In this document: positions 8,577 to 17,331 of the stretch, one piece after another | How the letters are laid out: every line of letters starts with the position of its first letter | How positions within the stretch are numbered: position 1 is the stretch's first letter | Source of the DNA: Thalassotalea sp. Sam97 | GTDB lineage: Bacteria; Pseudomonadota; Gammaproteobacteria; Enterobacterales; Alteromonadaceae | DNA length: 64,000 bases | Assembly (NCBI RefSeq): GCF_041379765.1 | Contig: NZ_CP166919.1 | Coordinates: 868,001 to 932,000, forward strand | Direction of reading: 5' to 3' | Made by a program: the position numbers and the translations under genes | Notes under the pieces: generated by a model | Seen by the model: the letters and a program-made list of their open reading frames with translations, nothing else | Database searches by the model: none | What the model was told of the DNA's origin: nothing

Positions 8577-9293
8577 ATGCAGTGGTTAAGGAAAGTTCAT
8601 AAATGGGCGTCATTATTGGTTGGTGTTCAGCTACTGATTTGGTTGATATCGGGTATGTATTTTACCTTGATGGATCACCATAAAGCTGGTGGTCATCAAT
8701 ACCGCGCTCATGTTCAACAGCACCCGCCTGAAGTGAGTGATAACTTCATTGATATCAGCGAAATTATTGTTAAAACTAACCCCGTCACCTCAGTCAAATT
8801 AGTAGCGTTATTAGGGCAACCATACTATTTGCTCAACCACGAAAAAGGTTTGTATCCACATTTTACCAATCACTACAGTTTGTATCACGCCAAAACGGGT
8901 AACCGAACACACATAGACGCAGACTTTGCCCGTGAGCTGGCCTTGCAATCATACAATGGCCCGGGTGAGGTGACCTCGACTACCTTGCTCAAACACCATA
9001 TTGAAGATATCCCCAAACAGCAAAACCCAAGTTGGCGAGTAAACTTTAGCGATGAGGTAAACACCAGTGTTTACATTGAAGCGGATACTGGCCGCATTGT
9101 AGGCCATAGCGATGATGATAAACGTTTTGCTGATATCTTTTTTATGCTGCACTTTATGGACTATAACCACCAAGGCAGCTTTAACAATTGGCAAATCATG
9201 TTTTTCGCGGTGTTGATGCTATGGTTGTCCATAACCGGTGTGATTTGGACCATTGATTTAGTGCGCCGTGGTCACTATAAACTTCCTTTGTGA
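8577..9293 (+). CDS. PepSY/TM-domain inner-membrane protein, paralogue of the cusA C-terminal domain
   Basis: The protein has 238 residues from the ATG at 8577, which follows a good ribosome binding site (GGAGAAGGAA, about 8560-8569); an in-frame start further upstream lacks one. The layout matches residues 1053-1280 of the neighbouring pump: RKVHKW at the N-terminus, a TM (about 11-31) ending in SGMYFTLMD, a periplasmic region with NPSWRVNF, then FMLHFMDY and a final TM. His residues next to the membrane segments (H8 and the H of LHFMDY) recall PepSY_TM proteins that hold haem or act as metalloreductases. That function is an inference from family resemblance. It is probably part of the same metal-response unit, now split from it by the repeat element. 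Confidence 0.75.
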   Translation: MQWLRKVHKWASLLVGVQLLIWLISGMYFTLMDHHKAGGHQYRAHVQQHPPEVSDNFIDISEIIVKTNPVTSVKLVALLGQPYYLLNHEKGLYPHFTNHYSLYHAKTGNRTHIDADFARELALQSYNGPGEVTSTTLLKHHIEDIPKQQNPSWRVNFSDEVNTSVYIEADTGRIVGHSDDDKRFADIFFMLHFMDYNHQGSFNNWQIMFFAVLMLWLSITGVIWTIDLVRRGHYKLPL

Positions 9294-9331
9294 ATGTTAT
9301 AGACATAAATATCAGCTCGACGTTTTTCTCT

Positions 9332-9358
9332 CTTGAAACTATTGCCGTTTGCCCATAT
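9332..9358 (+). promoter_or_regulatory. Possible sigma-32 heat-shock promoter
   Basis: CTTGAAA (9332-9338), 12 bases, then GCCCATAT (9351-9358) resembles the sigma-32 consensus CTTGAAA / CCCCATNT, though the spacer is short. It lies about 150 bp upstream of a Deg-type protease, a plausible heat-shock gene. A sigma-70-like pair, TTGACG (9456-9461) and TAAATA (9479-9484) with 17-bp spacing, is closer to the start and may be the main promoter. Confidence 0.35.
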
Positions 9359-9511
9359 AAAAAAATTAGCTCCACTTTTCAGGCTATTACGATGCTCGCC
9401 GCAATGCTTAGAGGTTATATCCAAGTATTGCTTAGTGCTTATTGACAATCGAATGTTGACGGTACAGTAACTAAGGAATAAATACTACTGAGAAACCACA
9501 AGGGGATGTTT

Positions 9512-10627
9512 ATGTCAGGTAAATTGGATATCTTAAAACTTGTTCGCTTACTTATTTGGCTAGTCGCTGGAGTGTATTTAGTTAAACTTATTTTGCCGGT
9601 GGCCGAACGTTATTTTATCGCTAATGAACAGCAACCAAGGGCTGTGACCGCTCGTGGTGAGCTCGCGCCAAGTGAACAATCAACGATCGATATATTTCAT
9701 CATGCCAGCCCTTCGGTTGTGTTTATCTCAACCAATAAAATCGTTCGCAGCTTTTGGACCCGTGATGTGCGCAAAGTCCCTCGTGGCACTGGATCTGGTT
9801 TTATTTGGGATGGCTATGGTCATATTGTTACCAATTATCATGTGATTGAAGGCGCTTCTGAAGCTTCTATTCGCTTGAATGACGGGCGCAGTTATCTAGC
9901 AAGTTTAGTTGGGGTAAGTCCTAATCACGATTTAGCCGTATTAAAAATTGATGTGCCCGTTGATTTGCCACCGGCGGTGCCTATTGGTACCAGTGGTGAT
10001 TTGCAAGTAGGGCAATCGGTTTTCGCCATAGGTAACCCGTTTGGTTTGGATTACACCTTAACCAGCGGTATTGTCTCAGCGTTAAATCGAACCTTATCGG
10101 CGGACTCTGATTTAATCATTAATAATTTGATCCAAACTGATGCGGCAATAAACCCAGGAAACTCAGGTGGTCCACTGTTAGACAGTGCTGGACGGTTAAT
10201 TGGTATCAATACCGCCATTTATAGCCCATCAGGCGCTTACGCCGGTATTGGTTTTGCGGTACCGGTTGATACCGTAAATCGTGTTATTCCACAACTCATT
10301 GCAACCGGGCGTTATACCCCGCCATCGTTAGGTATTGGCGTAGACGATGATATTAACCGACAAGTACGTCAGCAACTGGGCATTGACGGTGTGGTTATTT
10401 TAACTATTGAGTCTGGCTCGGCAGCAGAAAAAGCCTCGTTCCGTGCAGCTAAAGTGTCGCGCTATGGCATGGAACTCGGTGATGTGATTCAGTCGATAAA
10501 TGGCCGTCGTATTGATGACGTTAAGGGGTTAATGTCTGAGTTAGACAAATATCAAGTCGGCGAAGAAGTGTTACTTGGCGTATTGCGAGATAACGAAACC
10601 ATTGAGGTAAGTGCCACCTTGCAATAA
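9512..10627 (+). CDS. Membrane-anchored Deg/HtrA-type serine protease with one PDZ domain
   Basis: This is an S1C serine protease, about 371 residues from the ATG at 9512. An ATG two codons earlier (9506) abuts the AAGGGG ribosome binding site, so the later start is preferred. A single N-terminal TM or signal anchor (about 8-30) is followed by the trypsin-like domain. The catalytic triad, numbered from 9506, is His112 (TNYHVIEG), Asp142 (NHDLAVLK) and Ser220 (INPGNSGGP). One PDZ domain occupies roughly the last 95 residues. DegP and DegQ usually have two PDZ domains, so this is closer to DegS or HhoA in layout, although a regulatory DegS role is not shown. It likely acts in periplasmic protein quality control. 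It stands alone, not in an operon. Confidence 0.88.
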   Translation: MSGKLDILKLVRLLIWLVAGVYLVKLILPVAERYFIANEQQPRAVTARGELAPSEQSTIDIFHHASPSVVFISTNKIVRSFWTRDVRKVPRGTGSGFIWDGYGHIVTNYHVIEGASEASIRLNDGRSYLASLVGVSPNHDLAVLKIDVPVDLPPAVPIGTSGDLQVGQSVFAIGNPFGLDYTLTSGIVSALNRTLSADSDLIINNLIQTDAAINPGNSGGPLLDSAGRLIGINTAIYSPSGAYAGIGFAVPVDTVNRVIPQLIATGRYTPPSLGIGVDDDINRQVRQQLGIDGVVILTIESGSAAEKASFRAAKVSRYGMELGDVIQSINGRRIDDVKGLMSELDKYQVGEEVLLGVLRDNETIEVSATLQ

Positions 10628-10815
10628 GGAGTTAGCATAAATCAATATGCAGGGATATTTGCTTCACTCTGGTTGCGTTACTTTGTTTGAGAAACTTGTG
10701 GCGAAAAAATTGATCGCACCCTTGTTACGGGAAAATACGTTAGCAAGATTTTTAAAGCTTTAAAAAGCTTAAAATGTTGATATTATGTGGTTTTTATTTT
10801 GGCATGGATCGAATA

Positions 10816-13800
10816 ATGTTGTTTCGTCATAGCTTTTTTATCATTACCTTATTTTTACTCAGTGCTTGTGGCGGCTCTGATCCAAATGACAGTAACGTCG
10901 TTATTGAACAATCAAATAGTTTGCCGATTTTAACGGGAACAGCCAGTGATGCCATTGCCGAGCAGCAATATTCCTATACACCCGTTATATCTGATGCCGA
11001 TGACGATGCGGTTACTTTCTCGACTAATGAGATGCCGAGCTGGTTAGCAATTGATGGCGACAGTATTAGCGGTATACCAACAGAACAAGATGTTGGTTTG
11101 GTCAGTTTTTCTATTATTTTGTCCGATGGTAAAGGGGAAAACAGCTTTACGGTTTCATTTGAAGTAAAGCCTAAGCCTAACCAATTGCCTACTTTAATGA
11201 CTGCGGTTGTCGAAGCTCGTGTGGACGAAGCCTTTGCTGTTACGTTACTGGCAAGTGATGCAGACGGTGATAGCGTCAGCTTTACTTTAGCCAACACCTC
11301 AGATTGGTTAACGCTTGATACGAGTACAGGGCAGCTGAGTGGCTTACCTCGCAAGGAACATCAAGGTACACAGCTGATTACTATTGAGCTAAGTGACGGT
11401 AAACAAACTCAGCAACAACAAATCGCGATCACGGTTGAACCGAGTTGGTTAGACGTCGCGATTAGCACTGGTAATGCCTTAGTCGTTAAAGCATCAGAAA
11501 CGATTTTAGATGCAGCAATTCATGAAGTTGAGCAAATTGATGAGCGACATAAGGATATCAAGCGTCAGCTCTTTAAGTTTGATAGCGATGATGCATTAAC
11601 CAGCATTGACTGGCAGCCAACGCATGATGCCGCTATGTATGGCTCAGATTTCCTATTCAATGACGCCGTGCTATATACCAATAACAACGAAACCAAACGT
11701 GCTATTGCCATTGCCGGCAGTAAACAAGAAAACATAGGGCGTTATTTGGTGCTAGGCGGTAACCCATTTCGTAATGACATCAATGAGCAAATGCAACAGT
11801 TTCTCGTTAATGCCTTTGACTGGTTGTCGCAAAAAAACACTAAATCGTTAGCTCAGTTTGATGTTGTGTTAGCTCAGCTTGATGAAAGCTATTATTTTAA
11901 AGACAGAAGCAAAACACGAGCGTGGCTCGATTCGAATTACGACAATGTTAATTACAATGATGTTGGCAGTTGTGATGGCCAGGCTCTAGCTGGCTGTATC
12001 GCTGAAAAACCTGATGTTATTATCGTCTCTCGCAAGCTCTATACAGATAATCACTCTAGCGATGTCATTGCGGCCATTGAGCAAGCACTAGCAGATGATA
12101 TCCCAGTTGTTTATATACAACTCGATGGTGGTATAGGTGAGCACGGTCGAGCGTTATTGAATGTATTTAACGTTAAGCATGCGCACGATAATTACTGGTC
12201 GCGAGACTCGTTACAAGGTTTTAATCCTAATACCTTTAATAGCGAAGAGTTGATAAAACTAAGCGCACTAGCTAACCTCAAACGGTTATTGAATAACTTT
12301 GCAAATCACAGTTTTGATGTCGATTTAAGCGGGTGTGAAACGCGCAGTTGTCCGCAGCAATCCAATACCCAACTGCAATTTTTTGCCGCTGCCAATGTTG
12401 TTAAAACCCTATTTAATGATTTTGATAAACGCAAGCTCAATATTTTTACAACAGATACATATCGTCTACCCAAGTTGTTGATCTTATTAGCCGATCATTA
12501 CCGTCAGTCGGTATCTTACCCAATGGATAAAATCACCTCTGATACGGTGATGTTTTTTAAATCATTGTACGCCGATTACGCCGTTTACAATGTTCGTTCA
12601 GTAAACCCTATACAACCCGATATGGGCAATTTTAGTCGCTCTGATTTCAGTCATGTCAGCCCTGAAACTAAAACAGTGACATTAATATCAAAGCCATCTT
12701 TTAAATCAGCTGGTGTTTACGCAATTCCAGGGCAAACCTTTAAAGTGACTCGCAACGATAGCGAGTCGGTAGCTACCTCGATTTTCATAAACACCTTACG
12801 TACCGGTGCGACACACATCTTTAATAACAATGGTTATAATCGCCCTTATCATTTGTGGTCACAGCAGGTTAGGGTAGAGCCAGGCGAAACGATTGAATTT
12901 ACCTCAAGTTATGGCGGCCCGATACAAGTAGCCTTTGACGTAAAAGATATTGAGGTTAGCTTAACCTTTGAATATATTGGCCGTCACCCTCATTGGCGCT
13001 CGCCTGCAGACGATGCCGATTTTGCCGAGCGTATGCAGCGTGGTGATTACGATTGGGCTGAAATTGCCACGGCTGGTTTTGAAGTGCATTCAAAACATAG
13101 CAAAATGCAAGCCTCTTTGGATGCTAGCAAAGAGCTTTGGCCCAATGCCTCTGATTTTGCTAATGCCACTTCGCGTTATACACATAACATGGTTCACATG
13201 TTAGCTGGCTTTCAAGGTCCAGGTATTGATCAAGTCGCTGAAATTCATGACTTTGCAAAACAGCGCGGTTTGCTGATTGATACAATAGATATTGTTAAGC
13301 ATATGAATGCCGATCAACCCACGTGTGGTTGGGGCTGCTCTGGTAACCCTTATGATGCAGGCTGGAATTTTTCGCCAACAGGGCATGGTGATTTACATGA
13401 GTTGGGTCATGGCATTGAGCGCAGCAGTATGCGCTTTGAAGGCTATGGCTTTCATTCAAATACCAATTTTTATTCTTACTTTGCTAAGTCGGTTTACGAG
13501 GATGACACTGGGCAAAATGCAAGTTGCCAAGCGTTACCATTTGAAGCGACCTTTAATGTGTTAAAGCAAAGTAAGTTACAAGCAGATCCTATCGCTTATG
13601 TGCAACAAAACCTCAGCAAAAGTTGGTCTGAACACCACGCGATATATGTGCAATTGATGATGGCAGCGCAAGCCAACAATAAAGTGAGCAATGGTTGGTA
13701 CATTTATCCTCGTTTACATATTTGGGAGCGAGAATTTTATCGAGCAGATGATTCAGAGCAAAGCTGGCTAGAAAAAAGAGAAGCACTCGGGTTCGGTCTT

Positions 13801-14064
13801 TATAGCTACGATGAACTCACTGCGATAACCCGTAATGAATGGCTGTATATCTCGCTGTCTGAAATCATGCAAATGGACTTAGTGGATTGGTTTGCGATGT
13901 ATGGCTTTGTTGTTAGCGATAAAGCGAAAGCTCAAGTTCAGTCGAAAGGTTATCAAAGATTAGCGCAAGTATTTTATGCCGCAAATGGCGCCGATTTTTG
14001 CTCATCATTAGAGCAACCAGCAGTGTTGGTTGATGGCGAGTCGACTTGGCCAGATAGCCCCTAA
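10816..14064 (+). CDS. Large surface lipoprotein metallopeptidase (ImpA/M60-like) with Ig-like N-terminal domains
   Basis: The protein has 1082 residues from the ATG at 10816, chosen because it gives a compact lipoprotein signal (MLFRHSFFIITLFLLSAC, lipobox LSAC) and has TGGA upstream; an in-frame ATG at 10774 would add 14 residues. Two cadherin/Ig-like repeats follow (about residues 35-125 and 125-210: SDADDDAVTF, SDADGDSVSF). A long middle region resembles the N-terminal parts of ImpA-type proteases. Near residues 858-875 is DLHELGHGIE, an HExxH zinc site with a later Glu, as in M60 (enhancin-like) peptidases, which cleave mucin-type glycoproteins in known cases. ImpA assignment is from recognition of the overall layout; the substrate is unknown. 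Confidence 0.72.
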   Translation: MLFRHSFFIITLFLLSACGGSDPNDSNVVIEQSNSLPILTGTASDAIAEQQYSYTPVISDADDDAVTFSTNEMPSWLAIDGDSISGIPTEQDVGLVSFSIILSDGKGENSFTVSFEVKPKPNQLPTLMTAVVEARVDEAFAVTLLASDADGDSVSFTLANTSDWLTLDTSTGQLSGLPRKEHQGTQLITIELSDGKQTQQQQIAITVEPSWLDVAISTGNALVVKASETILDAAIHEVEQIDERHKDIKRQLFKFDSDDALTSIDWQPTHDAAMYGSDFLFNDAVLYTNNNETKRAIAIAGSKQENIGRYLVLGGNPFRNDINEQMQQFLVNAFDWLSQKNTKSLAQFDVVLAQLDESYYFKDRSKTRAWLDSNYDNVNYNDVGSCDGQALAGCIAEKPDVIIVSRKLYTDNHSSDVIAAIEQALADDIPVVYIQLDGGIGEHGRALLNVFNVKHAHDNYWSRDSLQGFNPNTFNSEELIKLSALANLKRLLNNFANHSFDVDLSGCETRSCPQQSNTQLQFFAAANVVKTLFNDFDKRKLNIFTTDTYRLPKLLILLADHYRQSVSYPMDKITSDTVMFFKSLYADYAVYNVRSVNPIQPDMGNFSRSDFSHVSPETKTVTLISKPSFKSAGVYAIPGQTFKVTRNDSESVATSIFINTLRTGATHIFNNNGYNRPYHLWSQQVRVEPGETIEFTSSYGGPIQVAFDVKDIEVSLTFEYIGRHPHWRSPADDADFAERMQRGDYDWAEIATAGFEVHSKHSKMQASLDASKELWPNASDFANATSRYTHNMVHMLAGFQGPGIDQVAEIHDFAKQRGLLIDTIDIVKHMNADQPTCGWGCSGNPYDAGWNFSPTGHGDLHELGHGIERSSMRFEGYGFHSNTNFYSYFAKSVYEDDTGQNASCQALPFEATFNVLKQSKLQADPIAYVQQNLSKSWSEHHAIYVQLMMAAQANNKVSNGWYIYPRLHIWEREFYRADDSEQSWLEKREALGFGLYSYDELTAITRNEWLYISLSEIMQMDLVDWFAMYGFVVSDKAKAQVQSKGYQRLAQVFYAANGADFCSSLEQPAVLVDGESTWPDSP

Positions 14065-14080
14065 AATTGCTTTGCTGTGA

Positions 14081-14110
14081 TAATAAGCGCGATATAGGTC
14101 GCGCTTATTA
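14081..14110. terminator. Bidirectional intrinsic terminator
   Basis: A perfect 12-bp stem (TAATAAGCGCGA / TCGCGCTTATTA) with a six-base loop, followed by GTTTTA on the plus strand. It sits between the convergent metallopeptidase and HdhA-like genes and can serve both. Confidence 0.8.
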
Positions 14111-14160
14111 GTTTTACGTTAGGTACGTTAATTTACTGCGAGGTGTTATACCCCATAAGG

Positions 14161-14928
14161 TTATGCGAGCTCTTGGCTACCGCCACCTGATATCGTCAAT
14201 ATTTGCCCGCTGACCCAACGTGAAGCCGGTGCGCATAAGAACAATGCCGCATTTGCCATATCTTCGGTTTCCCCAAGCCGTTTTATTGGCGTTTCTCTTA
14301 GCATTTCTTTTTCGATTTCTGGGGTTAATACACTGTTTAAGGCATCGGTCTTGGTCGCCCCCGGAGCGATGGCGTTAACGCGAATATTTTTATCACCCAA
14401 ATCAAAAGCGATATTGCGGGTAAGGTGATTGGCAGCAGCCTTTGAGGAAGCATAAGATGCCATGCGTTTATTTTTATTTTCACCCGCCATTGAGGTAATG
14501 GTCAGGATTGCGCCACCACCGGCTTTTTCCATATGCGGGGCGACTAACTGACATAAACGAAATACAGAAAACACATTAAGCTCAAACGCCCAATGCATGT
14601 CTTTCATTGGCATATCAAATGGTTTGGGTCCGCCACCGCCGGCGTTGTTTACCAAGGTTGTAAGCTCACCAAATGCGGCTATGGTATCTTGAACCACCTT
14701 CTCTAAATCATCGGCGTTGGTGATGTCGCACTTTAATGCAATGGCATCGCCGCCGTTATCGTTTATAGCTTGCGCTACATTTTCGGCATTTTCTTTATGT
14801 AAATCTGACACTGCAACTTTAGCACCAGCAGCGGCAAATGTTTCTGCTATCGCTCGGCCAATCCCAGCGCCTGCGCCGGTGATCAGGGCAACCGCGCCGT
14901 ACATTTTAAAGTTGTCAGGATTATACAT
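14161..14928 (-). CDS. hdhA: Short-chain dehydrogenase, HdhA-like (7-alpha-hydroxysteroid dehydrogenase family)
   Basis: A 255-residue classical SDR. It has the cofactor motif TGAGAGIG (17-24), NNAGGGGPKPFDMP (94-107) and the catalytic residues Ser146, Tyr159 and Lys163, all at the same positions as in E. coli HdhA; it resembles HdhA along its whole length. HdhA oxidises the 7-alpha hydroxyl of bile acids with NAD+. In a marine bacterium the true substrate may be another steroid or alcohol, so the symbol states family, not proven substrate. It is monocistronic, with a terminator downstream at 14081-14110. Confidence 0.85.
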   Translation of the reverse strand: MYNPDNFKMYGAVALITGAGAGIGRAIAETFAAAGAKVAVSDLHKENAENVAQAINDNGGDAIALKCDITNADDLEKVVQDTIAAFGELTTLVNNAGGGGPKPFDMPMKDMHWAFELNVFSVFRLCQLVAPHMEKAGGGAILTITSMAGENKNKRMASYASSKAAANHLTRNIAFDLGDKNIRVNAIAPGATKTDALNSVLTPEIEKEMLRETPIKRLGETEDMANAALFLCAPASRWVSGQILTISGGGSQELA

Positions 14929-15086
14929 TGTAGCCTCAAACGGTGAACAGAAGTGTTCATTAAAATTTAGTTGTCAGAGGCTTGATTGACAAGCCGCTAT
15001 CGTAAAACAACCTTGTCGCTGATAGCAATGATGAAAATAGTGTCGAATGGTGAGATAAAATTTCGATGCAGGGCACATAGCGGGTA

Positions 15087-15611
15087 TTACTGGCCAAGCT
15101 CGTTGCGACGCATTGGCATGGTATTGATCAGCGCGGTTACCTCTTCAAGATTAAATTGGCTCAGCGCATAGGTGGCTTTTAAGGTGCCATCGAGGCCTAT
15201 TAGCCAAACTCTTTCAGCTTGAGGGTACATATCAGTGACATGCCATTGTTCATCATTTGATAGTGGCTGTAATGTATGTTTATCGCTGATACGATAAGCA
15301 TGAGCCTTGTTAATGACGATTATATCGAGGCGATACTCTTGTACAATTGCCGAGTCGATTTTAGGAATATGATTGATATGCTCACTGTTAAAGATAAGCA
15401 AACGTTTTTGCCAGCGCAGGGCGGATAATGGATCTGAACGTTGCTGACGTGCTTGCTCACTGATACCAAGCTGTTGTTGCTGAGCGTCGACATGGCTTAT
15501 GACGCTAAAGCTAAAAATAAACAACAGGGCAATCGTCAGAGCTGGTATCAAGGTAGCGATCAGCCAAGGCAATGAAACTGAGATAAACATAGGCATCAAA
15601 AAGCCAGTCAT
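15087..15611 (-). CDS. DUF4174-type membrane-anchored protein
   Basis: A 174-residue protein with one N-terminal TM (about 12-38), then DPLSALRWQKRLLIF and, near the end, LIGLDGTLKA and INTMPMRRNEL. These are the hallmarks of the DUF4174 family, whose fold recalls thioredoxin-like proteins but without a CxxC motif. The start is firm: AGGAGGAAG lies just before the ATG. It is on the same strand as a group of redox genes (FrnE-like, peroxiredoxin-like, old yellow enzyme), though not tightly packed with them. Function is unknown. Confidence 0.7.
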   Translation of the reverse strand: MTGFLMPMFISVSLPWLIATLIPALTIALLFIFSFSVISHVDAQQQQLGISEQARQQRSDPLSALRWQKRLLIFNSEHINHIPKIDSAIVQEYRLDIIVINKAHAYRISDKHTLQPLSNDEQWHVTDMYPQAERVWLIGLDGTLKATYALSQFNLEEVTALINTMPMRRNELGQ

Positions 15612-15764
15612 GAACTTCCTCCTGCTGTATACGATGATACGTGCCTATCCTGTGATCAGATTATGTATGAGGAGATTAACGCTTTAATCACCTACAGCAA
15701 ATACGTTAGCGTACCCGCATCAATTTAAAAAACTGCATGGGTGCGCTAATTGTTCGATGTTTAA

Positions 15765-16415
15765 TTATGGCGCTTTTTTGATAATACTGGCGATAAGATT
15801 TTTAAAGGTATCGACCTCTTGAGCACCTGACAATGCATGGCTGTTATTAAATACAAATAAAGGCACGGCGTTAATGCCTTGATGGTGCCAGTTCTTTTCT
15901 ATTTCACGCACTTGTGCAGATAGGGTTTGCTCTTCCAGTAGTTGTCGAGCTTCATTCGCTGCTAAGTCAGCCTCATTGGCAATTTTTACTAAGCTTGCTA
16001 GCTCAAACGTACCTTGGTCGCTAAAATAATGGCGAAAGAGCGCTTCGGCAAGCTCGGTTTGTAAGTCAGAACTTTCAGTGCACAGTAACAATTGATGACA
16101 ATCATGGGTGTTGAAGATCCTCATCTCATCAAAAAAATTAAACTGAAAGCCAATTTTTTTACCTTCTTCGGTTAACATAGCCCGGGCGCGAATACTGTCC
16201 TCTTTGCTGGTGCCGTATTTTTTTGCTAAATGTTCGCGTAAATTCTCCCCATAGTCGGGCATATTTGGATTTAATTCGAATGGGTGCCATTGAATGTTCA
16301 CATTGAGATCGTCACCAAAGTCCGTTAAAGCGCGCTTTAAACGACCATAACCTATGACACACCACGGACAAACAACATCCGAAATTATGTCGATTTTCAA
16401 TGCTTTTGAGCTCAT
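15765..16415 (-). CDS. DsbA-family oxidoreductase, FrnE type
   Basis: A 216-residue cytoplasmic protein (no signal peptide) of the DsbA/2-hydroxychromene-2-carboxylate isomerase family. The thioredoxin-fold active site is CPWC (Cys16 and Cys19, in SDVVCPWCVIGYGRLKRAL). FrnE-like proteins are thiol-disulfide oxidoreductases, linked in some bacteria to oxidative stress tolerance. The start follows an AGGAGA ribosome binding site. It lies 74 bp downstream of the peroxiredoxin-like gene on the same strand, so the two may be co-transcribed. Confidence 0.85.
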   Translation of the reverse strand: MSSKALKIDIISDVVCPWCVIGYGRLKRALTDFGDDLNVNIQWHPFELNPNMPDYGENLREHLAKKYGTSKEDSIRARAMLTEEGKKIGFQFNFFDEMRIFNTHDCHQLLLCTESSDLQTELAEALFRHYFSDQGTFELASLVKIANEADLAANEARQLLEEQTLSAQVREIEKNWHHQGINAVPLFVFNNSHALSGAQEVDTFKNLIASIIKKAP

Positions 16416-16489
16416 GCCTGGACTCTCCTAGTTAGCGAAACATCGGGTGAGGTAACATTGGTTAACCGCGAATGACCATGTTGTCGTTA

Positions 16490-17035
16490 TCATAAACGGT
16501 GCATACCACGTATGGGGTAGTTGTTTTTTGGGTTTCGTATCCAAGCAAGACCTCGTACTAAGGCGCCTAGTTCCGGTCTAACAAAAGGGTTGTTTGAAAT
16601 ATCAACAACTTGGATGTTACCTTGGTCATTGACAACAAAAAGTCCTGGCTCGGCAAAGGGGTGATCAGTCTCTTGTGGTGAGCGGGGATCAGAAATATAT
16701 AAGCCGAGTTGATTCATCTCGTTTGTCGTCAAGCCATAACCTAACGGGAAATCGACCTCAAGCTGCTCAATATGACTTTCCAGTTGTGCTTTGCTGTCCC
16801 CTGACGCGGCAACGATATCAACACCAATATCTAATAGAGCTTGCTTGTAGGTTTGTAGCTGATTTAAGTACTTTGTACATAACGGGCAATGACGTCCCCG
16901 ATAAATTAATACCAATTGCCAGTCACAATTGTTTTTGGGTTGACCTAGAGTTACCTGTTCTTCATTGAGTAACGTGGTGGTGATACTAGGAAAGGAAACG
17001 CCTGGATGCAGCTTAATGGTGTAGTCTGAACTCAT
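16490..17035 (-). CDS. Peroxiredoxin-like (AhpC/TSA family) protein with CPLC site
   Basis: A 181-residue thioredoxin-fold protein. YRGRHCPLCTKYL (Cys50 and Cys53) replaces the usual peroxidatic T-x-x-C pattern of AhpC, as in the peroxiredoxin-like families with a CxxC pair. GLFVVNDQGNIQ and the C-terminal IRGMHRL are as expected for this group. It is probably a thiol peroxidase or disulfide reductase in the cytoplasm; activity is not provable from sequence. It is upstream of the FrnE-like gene, which strengthens a redox role for the pair. Confidence 0.75.
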   Translation of the reverse strand: MSSDYTIKLHPGVSFPSITTTLLNEEQVTLGQPKNNCDWQLVLIYRGRHCPLCTKYLNQLQTYKQALLDIGVDIVAASGDSKAQLESHIEQLEVDFPLGYGLTTNEMNQLGLYISDPRSPQETDHPFAEPGLFVVNDQGNIQVVDISNNPFVRPELGALVRGLAWIRNPKNNYPIRGMHRL

Positions 17036-17266
17036 CTTGACCTCTATGTCATATTACTATTATAGGGATAGTGCTGGCTTGAAAGAAAGCGCTTAGGTGA
17101 GATGATAAGTTTGATGTTATTAGAGGTTTATCGGCTACAACGAACCAAGAGCCGTTGAGCTGTTTGTCGAGCGCTTTTTAATCAACACCTCAGTAAATAA
17201 TAGTTGTTTAACAGCGGATTGGGTAATGGGATGATATAAATAGTCTTATTTAATAACAGGCAAAAA

Positions 17267-17293
17267 ATGGAGATCTTAAGTTAAGATCTCCAT
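17267..17293 (-). terminator. Intrinsic terminator of the old yellow enzyme gene
   Basis: A 12-bp stem (ATGGAGATCTTA / TAAGATCTCCAT) with a short loop, followed on the minus strand by TTTTTT. It lies 39 bp beyond the stop of the reductase gene. The rest of 17036-17331 shows nothing else recognisable. Confidence 0.8.
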
Positions 17294-17331
17294 AGGAGTT
17301 TTTATTATCCGTTATAACGTTGTCGCAAACA

